Counted from the stretch's first letter, positions 1 through 8,269 are shown. The stretch: 11,404 nucleotides of DNA from Stenocarpella maydis (GCA_002270565.1 NQMI01000089.1:1137-12540), one strand, 5' to 3'. Program-made: numbers and translations. The notes: generated by a model not told the origin, from the sequence alone.

Positions 1-1118
1 TGAATTTATATCTATCAGATATATACATATATACTATAAAACTATTTCTTATGCCCTCTTTTTCTGCCTCTCCTTTTTAGCACCCTCTATTCCCCTTATA
101 ACTCTCCTATTGCGTTAGGGGCTCCTCTTCTTGCCTTCCACGCTCCTCTTGGGGTGGTTACTTAATTAGGGCTCTGATAGAACGTATGCCTTTTTGTGTA
201 TGTAGAGGTTTTATCCTCTTGCTCTCCCCTCTGGGCCCGTTTTCACTGGTATCTGCCCTATAAATCAAACATGGGTTTCTTTAGCCAATAAGGTTTCTTC
301 AGCCATTATAAAGTTCCTCAGCTTTTAGGCCTGGATTCCCTATTTTATTTATAAGGTTATCAGCTACTTCAGGGGAGTAAATCTCTATACTTCTAATACC
401 ATTTAATTCTAATTAGAGCTACAGCGCCCTCTTACTCTTAATAGAGGATTTTGCTATTATATAAAGGCCAGATTTACCCTCTTAAGTCGCCCACAGTTAA
501 CCCAGTGACAATAGGAGCAGGTATATGCAAGGCTAGTCTGATCTCTATACCAAGCTAACTCCATTACCTCAGCTATATCTTGGACCCCCTCTCGGCATAC
601 CTAATTTAGTAGTGAAGTATGGAACCTCTAGCCTAACCATACATTTCTAGAAAAGCTACTAAGGGATTTATATCCTTAGGCCTTAGAAATTCATTCTGAT
701 TAGATTTAATAGTATCTAATTAGGGCTTATTTCCTTAGAAGGAATATAAAGGACTAGTGTTAAGAAGGTTTGGTAGATCCCAACCGCCTATATTACCCAA
801 AACTCTCTTGCCCTTAAATGTAGCACCTGAAGGTTCGGCATGCTAATTCCCTAATATAAGTAAACTGGGTATAATGGAGCCCTGGTTTAACTAATTAGGC
901 CCCTCTTTAGTTTTCCCTTTTAAGTTATTATTATAATATCTGGTTACTTTATTAAATACTATATCCGAGATATTATCTAATGTTATATGATATTAGGTTA
1001 GGTGATGGCGGTACTGGATGTTGCATGCTTTTGCAGGGAGTTAAAGAGGTTCCTGCACTACCAACCGCTGTCCTTCTAATCGGTAAGCTCGGAGCTTCCG
1101 CTGTTGTTAGCACCCCCT
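1..1118 (-). pseudogene. Decayed minus-strand coding frame, unrecognised
   Basis: Reading the reverse strand from about 1118 downwards, one phase gives protein-like sequence with fewer stops (about 15 TAA/TAG over roughly 270 codons) than the other two phases (about 21-22 each). Nearly every stop could come from CAA, CAG or TGG by C-to-T or G-to-A change. The stretch about 400-1118 has no TGA in this phase; below about 395 several TGA appear, which could be mutated CGA or the true end. No start codon can be fixed and no family was recognised. The frame faces away from the gag-pro frame at 1677, and its upstream end recurs at 4989-5187 in copy B. TGA is rare in any RIP-mutated DNA because TpG is destroyed, so lack of TGA is weak evidence. 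It may be an adjoining element's gene or part of the same repeat. Confidence 0.38.
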
Positions 1119-4100
1119 GCAGTCAGGATGGCTGGCATTAGTAGTATGAGGGTATTCCAAATATTTATATTGTCCTCTCCTCTGGTTGCTTATAGTTAAG
1201 TAGCTCCTGCCTGCCATTATAGTAAGACTTTATAGTATTTAATATAACTTTCTATACTAATACTATTCACTTTAATCATATCTAGTTATTCCTATATGCA
1301 TCTTAGCAAATTTCAAATAGTACTTAACACCTTTGCTTCTTCTAGATACACTTAGTAGAGAGAAATATTTAACACCCTTAAATAGCACTTATATCTTACC
1401 TCTTCAGAAAGCAGCTCTAGTATAGAGAAACATTTGACTTTACTATTACTATAAGGGATTGATTAGGACCTATTTACTCCTATATGTATCTTAGCAGACC
1501 CTGAATAGCACTTATGCTTTTGCCTTCTCCCAAGACCCCTAGTAGAGAGAAACATTTGATACCTTCAGATAGCACTTATACTAGGCCCTCTCCTGAGAAT
1601 GTAAAGGTGGAGAGAAATATTTACCTCCATTATTACCGCAAGGGACTAATTAGAACTCATATCCTTTATTTATCTAATAGAAGATATTTATTCTGCTCCC
1701 CTATCTACTAAAGGTTCTCCCTTTAGGGGAAGGAAGTAAGATATAGATAAGGCAAGGGGGCTCTCATTAAGGAAAGGTTCACCTTAAGGACGCCGGTCTC
1801 CTTAAGAACCTACCCCCACCCCATCTAGGACCTCTAATTAAGAGTATTATACTCCTATACCACCTATTTAGGCAGCTTCTCAGCCTATTATATCTTTAAT
1901 ACCCTTTAGAAATGCTGCCCTTTAGGCCTTGCCATTTGTGCTTTAATTAACTCTGCAATTTAATAGAACTAATATTATTAAAGTTATTAATTTAGTAGAG
2001 ACTATTGCTAACCAGTTCTAGTATCTATTAGATCAGGTACTTAGCTTATTCCTCCAGGTTTGCACTACCTTAAGCCTAGTTAATAATATTTATATGATTA
2101 CTATAGAAGAGCATAATTGGGTTGGTTAGAAGGGCCAGCTGATAGCCCACTACTAAATCCATAATGCTGCCTCTCATGCTAATCCATCTAAGGTAATTAA
2201 TACTATCCAGAGGAATTACCCTGCTGAAGATCTGGAAGCCTGGAAGCACTAGATTACAACTTACAACCAGGTACTGGATTCTACTGATGATAGTCTGATC
2301 TCACCAACCTAGCCATTCTATCAAATCTTGCCATTAACCCTAAAGAAAATATTAGCCACCAGAAGCATATCCAACAAGGAGGCTAGAACCCGTAACTAGA
2401 GAACTTTTAAAACAGAACTCCTTTCTCTAATTAATAAGGAACTAGAGTACTCCCGTTAGGATAAGCATAATGATATAAGAGGGGCTAGTCTTATAACTCA
2501 CCATCCCCCTCCTATTCAGCTTACAAAGATACCTTACCTATAGCCTTAATCTGCCCTAAGGACTATAGAATCATTAGTATAAACCCCCTCTCACTCTAAT
2601 CAGCTAGGATATAAGATTATCCAGAAGAATATCTAGTTTAATAAAGACTCTTTAATAAATAACTTAGCTTATAAGTTTACCTAAATAGAGATTAAGTTTA
2701 TAACTAAGAATGACCTTACAGAAAGCCTGCAGCCTATATTAAATAAACTTAATACAAATCAAGCGTATATTAATAAGGTGCTTAGCTATAATTAAAGCCG
2801 GGCTTGCTTAAGACTTAATAGCCCTAGTATAATTATATCCTTGAACTTACTAGAAGCTGATTATAATTAGAAGAATAGTTTTACTAATGAATACTCTAAA
2901 GACTATAGGTAGAATATATTTAAGCTGGCCTATTAATGAAATAGCAAGATTAAAAAGTGCTATAGATATAGTACTTCCTCTAATCATAGGGCCTACCAAT
3001 ACTCCAAATTGCTAGAACTCATCAAGCTCAGCCTAATCTGGTCTCCTAGGTAGAAAAGCAACTTAGTATTCCTTAGCTCTTAAGAAGACATCTGCAAAGG
3101 TAGGTCTAACCAGCTTAATCCTACAGCCCTAGCTTTCTATAGGGATATAGAACATTATAGTATTAAGAAGTTTACTAGAGGCCGTCTGGAATTTTTGCTT
3201 TTAAAAGGAAGGATAGACTTACCTTATATTTAGAGATATTAGTCTCTAATTGCTAACCGCTCTAAACTTAAGGGTCATATATCTCTTAGGGAACTAAAGA
3301 AGATTTAGGACCCTAATCTAGGAACTAAAGTGAATTCCCTCTTTATAATATCAATTCCTAAACCCAAACCAATATTTATTAGTAATAAAACCTAATATAT
3401 GGAAACTTTAGTGCCCTTAATTACTATAAATACTATTAAAAGGAAGAGAATGAATAAAGATAACCCTAATTAGGATATTAATAATATGATATTTAATACT
3501 AGGCTAGACTTAGAACTAGTTATTAACTCCAACCTAAGATTATAAATGATTTCTAATAAAGAAGAGGTAGTACTAGAAATCCAGTAAGAGACTTCCACTA
3601 TAGCTGGGGATGAAAAAAGTAAAATAAAGGGTGATCTAATCGGTCCAAATAAGACTAAAAAATCAACTAAAGCTAAGCTTAAATAAGGATCCCTAATCTC
3701 CCAGACCCCTAAAGCTAAGGCTATAAACGCTATCCTTACTACCTTAATTAAAATGCTGATTTTAGATATTCTTACGCTTGATAAGACTAATGCTATTCTA
3801 ATTAGAGAGCTCCTTACTTATAGGGACAATACCTCTCTTAATAAGTAGCCTTTCAAGCCAGTCCTAGATAGGGATATACCTTAAGCCATAGGTCTGGGAC
3901 TCAGTATAGTCTCTACTTTATCCAAAATTAGATATAAGTAATGCTTGAGCTCTAATCAGATGCATATCATTAGGTATAAACTAAATTTAATATTATCTCA
4001 AACTGCTAATAAGGTAAACTATAATTGCTATAGATCTGCCTACCTAAACGTTAGGATTGCTTTAAAGAGCTATAAGATCCTCCCAGCCTTACTAAATATA

Positions 4101-4412
4101 GGTACTAAGATAAATCTTCTTCCTTTATTCTATTGCTACTAAAATAAGTTATCCTATACTCTACTCTAAGATATAAACTTTATAGTCTATAATAGAGTAT
4201 TACTTATACTAATTAGAGTAACTAAGAAGTAGGTATATATTAGCTATAATAGGATAAGGGCTATTTTCTTCATTATGGATAATAAAATATATAATACCAC
4301 CTATAATATCCTTTTAGGGATGCCTTTCTTTTTAAATATAAATTTAACTTTTAAGCAATTAAGGGGGTTCCTTTTTATATATATTACTCTTAATGGGTTG
4401 TAAGTAATATAT
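921..4412 (+). repeat. Repeat copy A, RIP-mutated, carries gag-pro
   Basis: Positions 921-1936 align with 4989-6000, and 3071-4412 align with 6001-7342. The second block has the same length (1342 bp) in both copies, so no indels are needed. Differences are almost all C/T or G/A. Copy A is the more mutated: for example, around 3418-3435 it has TA where copy B has TG. The 1134 bp at 1937-3070 are present only here. Position 921 need not be an element end: it is simply where copy B is interrupted by the LTR ending at 4988. The sequence at 4413-4477 continues the coding phase beyond the end of copy B. Confidence 0.9.
1190..1676. repeat. Non-coding leader with nested 65/187-bp tandem repeat (copy A)
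   Basis: A block of about 187 bp is repeated in tandem: CCTATATG(C/T)A starts at 1291 and again at 1479. Inside each block a shorter unit of about 65 bp is itself doubled. A box resembling GTAGAGAGAAAYATTT occurs at 1355, 1420, 1542 and 1607, and a box resembling AATAGCACTTA at 1315, 1380, 1503 and 1567, so the spacings run 65, 122, 65. The block length is not a multiple of three, which argues against coding. It lies between the divergent minus-strand frame and gag-pro, where a promoter, leader or LTR would be expected. No primer-binding site or LTR end could be identified. The small plus-strand frame at 1514-1711 here is not in phase with gag. Confidence 0.75.
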
Positions 4413-4477
4413 AGGCTGGGGAGGAGAAACCAGAAGCCTTTCCAGGTGGCTACTACTAAAGGTGCAATAGTTCCCTA
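1677..4477 (+). pseudogene. RIP-inactivated Gag-protease of an LTR retrotransposon (copy A)
   Basis: One phase (codon starts divisible by 3) gives protein-like sequence for about 930 codons, broken by roughly three dozen TAA/TAG codons, most easily read as former CAA, CAG or TGG. The start is uncertain: the ATA at 1677 could be an ATG lost to G-to-A change. In order there is a Pro/Ser/Thr-rich N-terminus (about 1800-1880), a Gag-like region, a decayed CCHC-type zinc knuckle at 2958-3002 (Cys, Tyr-Arg, Tyr for the second Cys, His at 2985, Tyr for the last Cys), a charged linker, and a retropepsin-like domain. The protease shows ALLNIGTKINLLP at about 4086, where the family has D-T/S-G, and ILLGMPFF at 4308-4331, the typical second protease motif. 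The catalytic Asp reads as Asn. Reverse transcriptase, RNase H and integrase are absent: the frame runs into the N at 4478. Gag-Pro assignment rests on these motifs; Ty3 type is likelier than Ty1 but unproven. Confidence 0.75.
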
Positions 4478-4478
4478 N
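4478..4478. other. Single ambiguous base at a junction
   Basis: An N separates the copy A coding frame, which is still open, from the LTR at 4479, which starts abruptly inside its 25-bp repeat array. The left part of the LTR and its target duplication are missing. This looks like an assembly join or a collapsed gap, not a true one-base uncertainty. Confidence 0.7.
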
Positions 4479-4988
4479 CTAGCAAGGAGTTACCCTAGAC
4501 TTGCGAGTCAGGCGATTTTCGCTAAGTACGCCCAGTGCGTGCGTGACGCAAGATGAGTTTGGTGGCCGTGAGTCGATTATTTTGGCCTGCATTTGCACCT
4601 TAATTCAGACCTCTGCATTACCCTTATTTCTTACCCAAAAAGTATATGACTTAGTGCATTGGATAGCCTGATTTCTGAAGTTTGTATGTACTTAATTTGG
4701 GCATTGCTAGGGCTATGGTTGGCTGGCTGCTTGGAACCAAAGATGGTGTGTTGGAAGGGCGAATTTTCCGGCATTTGCAAATTTGCACCAGAGCCGACCG
4801 CAGCGTGCCCAGGGGTGAGACGACGTCGGAGGGTATATAAGGAGGGCTTACAGAAGCCCAACTTAATTCAATACAAAGTTGTCCAGACCATTGTCAATCG
4901 TCCCAATTCGCCTCAGAGCACCATACTGCGACCCTGCCGAAACACACACGCTGAACTGAATGCTATTCTATAGCACAAATTCATCACA
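4479..4988 (+). mobile_element. LTR of a second, younger retroelement (LTR1, 5' truncated)
   Basis: The sequence matches 7757-8264 at about 99%: a few substitutions, one 2-bp difference in an AC run near 4942, and C versus G in the second-last base. It ends in CA at 4988, as expected for TG...CA LTRs. It retains CpG and CpA sites and shows no RIP, in contrast to both flanks. It sits at the point in copy B matching position 921 of copy A, and copy A is uninterrupted there, so A serves as the empty site. The bases at 4989-4993 (TAAGT) would be the right-hand target duplication; the left one is lost at the N. The left about 86 bp seen in LTR2 are missing. There is no primer-binding site downstream, so it is read as a solo LTR. 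The short open frames inside it (4631-4861 minus, 4659-4973 plus) are not regarded as genes. Confidence 0.8.
4821..4842 (+). promoter_or_regulatory. LTR1 promoter: TATA box and ACGT palindrome
   Basis: TATATAAGG at 4834-4842 is a good TATA box. Just upstream, CGACGTCG (4821-4828) is a perfect palindrome with an ACGT core, as bZIP-type factors bind. Further upstream, ATTTGCAAAT (4773-4782) is a perfect 10-bp palindrome, and a related GCATTTGCACC lies at 4589-4599. The order fits a U3 promoter reading rightwards into copy B. Factor binding is inferred from sequence shape only. Confidence 0.5.
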
Positions 4989-5187
4989 TAAGTTATTATT
5001 ATAATGTCTGGTTACCCTATTGAATACTATATCTGAGATATTGTCTGATGTTGTATGATGTTGGGTCGGGTGATGGTGGTGCTGGATATTGTGTGCTTCT
5101 GCAGGGAGTTGAAGAGATTCCTGCCCTACCGACCGCTGTCCTTCTGATTGGTAAGCTTGGAGCTTCTGCTATTGTTAGCACCCCCTG
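4989..5187 (-). pseudogene. Fragment of the minus-strand frame, copy B
   Basis: This corresponds to the upstream end of the minus-strand frame in copy A (921-1118). In the same phase it reads through a His-rich stretch (about QHHHHPTQHH near 5050-5090) with TAA/TAG as the only stops. The frame is cut at 4989 by the LTR that ends at 4988; its continuation is seen only in copy A. An overlapping phase begins with an ATG near 5213 and is also fairly open, so the true frame is not certain. No family was recognised. Confidence 0.33.
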
Positions 5188-5740
5188 CGGTTAGGATGGC
5201 TGGTGTTAGCAGCATGAGAGTATTCTGGGTATTTATGTTGTCCTCTCCTGTGAGATTAGCAGTTGAGTAGCTCCTGCCTTTGCCTATAGCAAGACTTTAT
5301 AATATTTAATGTAACCTTCTATACTAATACCTTTTACTCTAATTATATCTGGTTATTCCTATATGTATCTTAGTGAACTTCAGATAGCACTTATGCCCTT
5401 ATTTCTTCTGGATACGCCTGGTATAGAGAAATATTTAATACCTTTGGATAGCACTTATATCTTGCCTCTCCTAAAGGACCTTTGGTATTAAGAAACATTT
5501 AACTTTACTATTACCGCGAGGGAGTGATTAGGACCTGACCTATCCTATATGTATCTCTGCAGACCCTGAATAGTACTTATGCCTTTGCTTCTCCTGGACA
5601 CACTTGTTATAGAGAAATATTTGATAATCTCGGATAGTACTTGTACCTTGCCTCTTTAGCTGTAGCGCTGGTGTAGAGAAACATTTGCCTCCGTTGTTAT
5701 AGTAAGGGATAGATTAGGACCTATATCTTCTGTTTTTCTA
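5188..5740. repeat. Non-coding leader with nested tandem repeat (copy B)
   Basis: This is the counterpart of 1190-1676. CCTATATGTA starts at 5358 and 5544 (period about 186), and boxes like ATAGCACTTA and AGAGAAAYATTT recur four times with the same alternating spacing as in copy A. The nested repeat therefore existed before the two copies diverged. No convincing TATA box, primer-binding site or LTR end was found. Confidence 0.7.
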
Positions 5741-7342
5741 ATAGGGGATGTTTATTCTACTCCCCTATCTACTAGAGGTTTGCCCTCTAGGGGAAGGGAG
5801 TAGGATATAGATGAGGTAAGGGGGCTCTTATTAAAGAAAGGTCCACCTTAAGGATGCTAGTCTCCTTAGGAACCTGCCCCTACCCTATCTGGGACCTTAG
5901 ATTAGGAGCGTTATACTCCTGTGCTACTTATTTAGGCGACTTCTCAGCCTGTTATACCTTTAATACCCTTTGGAAATACTACCCTTTGGACCTTGCTATT
6001 CCTTAGCTCTTAAGAGGATATTTGTAAAGGTAGGTCTGATTAGCTTAATCCTATAGCTATAGCTTTCTATAGGGATATGGAATATTATGGTATTAAGAAG
6101 TTTGCTAGAGGCTGTTTAGAATTTTTGCTTTTAAAAGGAAGGACGGACTTACCTTGCATTTAGAGATATTAGTTTCTAATTGCTAATCGCCCTGAACTTA
6201 AGGGCAATATATCTCTTAGGGAATTAAAGAAGATTTAGGACCCTGATCTAGGAACTAAAGTGAATTCCCTCTCTATGATATTGATTCCTAGACTCAAACT
6301 AGTATTTATTAGTAATGAAACCTAATGCATGGAAACTTTAGTGCCCTTAATTGCTGTAAATGCTGTTAAAAGGAAGAGAATGAATAGAGACAACCCCGAT
6401 CAGGATGTTAATAACGTAATATTTGATACTAGGCTAGACTTAGAACCAGTTGTTAACTCTAACCCAAGATTACAGATAATTTCTGATGAAGAAGAGGTAA
6501 TGCTAGAAATCCAGTAAGAGACTTCTACTATAGCTAGGGACGGGAAAAGTAAAATGAAGGGTGATTTAATAGGTCTGAGTAAGACTGAAAAATCAACCAA
6601 AGCTAAGCCTAAATAAGGACCCCTGATCCCCCAGACCCCTGAAGCTAAGGCTATGGATGCTATCCTTACTACCTTAATTAAAATGCTGATTTCAGATATT
6701 CTTGTGCTTAGCGAGACTAATGTTGTTCTAATTAGAGAGCTCCTTGCTTGCAGGGATAATACCTCTCTTAATGAGTGGCCTTTCAAGCTAGTCCTAGATA
6801 GGGATATACCTTGAGCTATAGGTTTAGAACTTAGTATAGTCTCTACTTTATCTAAAATTAAATATAAGCAATACTTAAGCTCTGATCAGATGCATATTAT
6901 TAGGTATAAGGTAAATTCGATATTATCTTAAACTGCTAATGTAGTGAACTGTAGTTGCTGCGGATCTGCCTACTTAAATGTTAGGATTACTTTAGAGAGC
7001 TATAAGATCCTTTTAGCCCTACTAGATATAAGTATTAAGATAAATCTTCTTTCTTTATTCTATTATTGCTAAAATAAGTTATCCTATACTCTACTTTAAG
7101 ATATAAACTCTATAGTTTATAATGGAGTGTTACTTATATTAATTAGAGTAACTAAGGAGTGAGTATATATTAGCTATAATAGGATAAGGGCTATTTTCTT
7201 TATTATGGATAATGAAATGTATAATATTACTTATAATATCCTTTTAGGGATGCCTTTCTTTTTAGATATAAATTTAACTTTTAAGTAATTAAGGGGGTTT
7301 CTTTTTATATATATTACTCTTAATGGGTTGCAAGTGATATGT
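5741..7342 (+). pseudogene. RIP-inactivated Gag-protease with in-frame Gag deletion (copy B)
   Basis: The same frame as in copy A is read from a possible start at 5741, where ATA stands in place of ATG. The N-terminal Pro-rich part is present to about 6000, and then 378 codons are missing, including the zinc knuckle, while the phase is kept across the junction. The segment 6329-6517 is stop-free in the true frame (62 codons: charged, Asp/Glu-rich, ending IISDEEEVMLEIQ). The protease region retains the catalytic Asp codon at 7025 but reads D-I-S where the family has D-T/S-G. ILLGMPFF is encoded at 7238-7261. The frame is still open at the N (7343); no pol domain follows, and the sequence after the N is unrelated. 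Confidence 0.72.
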
Positions 7343-7343
7343 N
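7343..7343. other. Single ambiguous base at a junction
   Basis: This N marks the exact point where homology with copy A stops (A 4412) and unrelated sequence begins. As at 4478, this suggests a contig join inside a repeat. Linkage between copy B and everything to its right should not be taken for granted. Confidence 0.7.
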
Positions 7344-7665
7344 CATTAGTAATATAGTTATAATTGCTTTTGGAAATCTTTAGCATCTTAAAATTATAAA
7401 GGTAACCCTTAATATGATAGATATAATTGGTGCAAGCGTTATTTTGAAATCCTTAGAGCAATTAATACTTAAAGAAAGGGATTATGATAGGAATGATGCC
7501 TCAGAGAGTTATTTGGTTGCAGTTGGCCCCTATCCGCTATATGTAATAGTTATATGGGTTTGCATTATGATGATTAAAGAAGGCAATAAGGAGAGCCAGG
7601 CCCTGATAAAGGTTATTCCCCTAGTATAGTTAAGATATATACTTCTTATAAGGGCTACTATTTAT

Positions 7666-7670
7666 ATACT
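7666..7670. repeat. Target site duplication, left (ATACT)
   Basis: ATACT directly precedes the TG of the LTR at 7671 and recurs directly after its end at 8265-8269. A 5-bp duplication is the usual size for Ty1 and Ty3 type integrases. Confidence 0.65.
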
Positions 7671-7710
7671 TGTTAAACGGAACCGCTCAGCAGGGCGTTG
7701 GTACTCCGTG

Positions 7711-7780
7711 CAAGGAGTTACCCTAGACTTCGTTGTAAGGAGTTACCCTAGACTTCCTAGCAAGGAGTTACCCTAGACTT
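7711..7780 (+). repeat. Three 25-bp tandem repeats in the LTR U3
   Basis: AAGGAGTTACCCTAGACTT occurs three times, as 20-base cores starting at 7711, 7736 and 7761, with 5-base spacers (CGTTG, CCTAG) giving an exact 25-bp period. The first base of the core is C, T, C. LTR1 shows only the last unit (from 4483) after the N. Repeats at this place in U3 often carry enhancer sites; that role is inferred. Confidence 0.9.
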
Positions 7781-8098
7781 GCGAGTCAGGCGATTTTCGC
7801 TAAGTACGCCCAGTGCGTGCGTGACGCAAGATGAGTTTGGTGGCCGTGAGTCGATTATTTTGGCCTGCATTTGCACCTTAATTCAGACCTCTGCATTACC
7901 CTTATTTCTTACCCAAAAAGTATATGACTTAGTGCATTGGATAGCCTGATTTCTGAAGTTTGTATGTACTTAATTTGGGCATTGCTAGGGCTATGGTTGG
8001 CTGGCTGCTTGGAACCAAAGATGGTGTGTTGGAAGGGCGAATTTTCCGGCATTTGCAAATTTGCACCAGAGCCGACCGCAGCGTGCCCAGGGGTGAGA

Positions 8099-8120
8099 CG
8101 ACGTCGGAGGGTATATAAGG
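8099..8120 (+). promoter_or_regulatory. LTR2 promoter: TATA box and ACGT palindrome
   Basis: The same signals occur as in LTR1: CGACGTCG at 8099-8106 and TATATAAGG at 8112-8120, with ATTTGCAAAT at 8051-8060. If active, it would transcribe rightwards into the rest of frame X. Confidence 0.5.
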
Positions 8121-8264
8121 AGGGCTTACAGAAGCCCAACTTAATTCAATACAAAGTTGTCCAGACCATTGTCAATCGTCCGAATTCGCCTCAGAGCACC
8201 ACACTGCGACCCTGCCGAAACACACGCTGAACTGAATGCTATTTTATAGCACAAATTCATCAGA

Positions 8265-8269
8265 ATACT
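8265..8269. repeat. Target site duplication, right (ATACT)
   Basis: Second copy of ATACT, directly after the LTR. Taking one copy as original target sequence keeps the reading phase of frame X continuous. Confidence 0.65.

Larger units (their letters stand above)
4989..7342 (+). repeat. Repeat copy B, RIP-mutated, internally deleted
   Basis: This is the second copy of the 921-4412 repeat in the same orientation. It is less mutated than copy A, keeping more CAG, TGG and GAT codons. At 6000/6001 it jumps over the 1134 bp present in copy A at 1937-3070. The bases around the junction are TATT in B, CATT at A 1933-1936 and TATT at A 3067-3070, so short microhomology is available for a deletion. 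The left end is set by the LTR insertion and the right end by the N at 7343, so neither is a natural element end. Confidence 0.9.
7671..8264 (+). mobile_element. Solo LTR of a second retroelement (LTR2, complete)
   Basis: This 594-bp element begins TGTTAAACGG, ends ...CATCAGA (the other copy ends ...CATCACA), and is flanked by ATACT on both sides, which marks it as one insertion unit and hence a solo LTR. The LTR1 copy is about 99% identical over the shared 508-510 bp. It carries a 25-bp tandem array near its left end, an inverted repeat with arms CTTGCG/CGCAAG (about 7778-7830), and a TATA box at 8112. It shows no RIP: many CpG and CpA sites survive, unlike its surroundings. Its internal region and family are not in the window. 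The open frames inside it (7909-8139 minus, 7937-8230 plus) match those in LTR1 simply because the LTRs are copies. Confidence 0.8.

Noticed and set aside
1514..1711. 65-codon plus-strand frame in the leader
   Set aside because: It lies over the tandem repeat, is out of phase with gag, and is not kept in copy B.
4631..4973. Open frames in LTR1 (76 codons minus, 104 plus) and their twins in LTR2 at 7909-8230
   Set aside because: They overlap each other on opposite strands, span the TATA box, and repeat only because the LTRs are copies; the plus frame even differs in length between copies through a 2-bp indel.
5768..5795. Hairpin CTAGAGG / CCTCTAG as a terminator
   Set aside because: It falls inside the gag N-terminal coding phase, and such hairpins have no terminator role in fungal nuclear genes.
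6400..6786. 128-codon minus-strand frame in copy B
   Set aside because: It is antisense to the supported gag-pro frame. Minus-strand openness is expected where the plus strand has a biased coding composition.
4479..8264. LTR1, copy B and LTR2 together as one full-length LTR retrotransposon
   Set aside because: LTR2 has its own ATACT duplication on both sides, there is no primer-binding site after LTR1 and no polypurine tract before LTR2, and the RIP state of LTRs and interior differs sharply.
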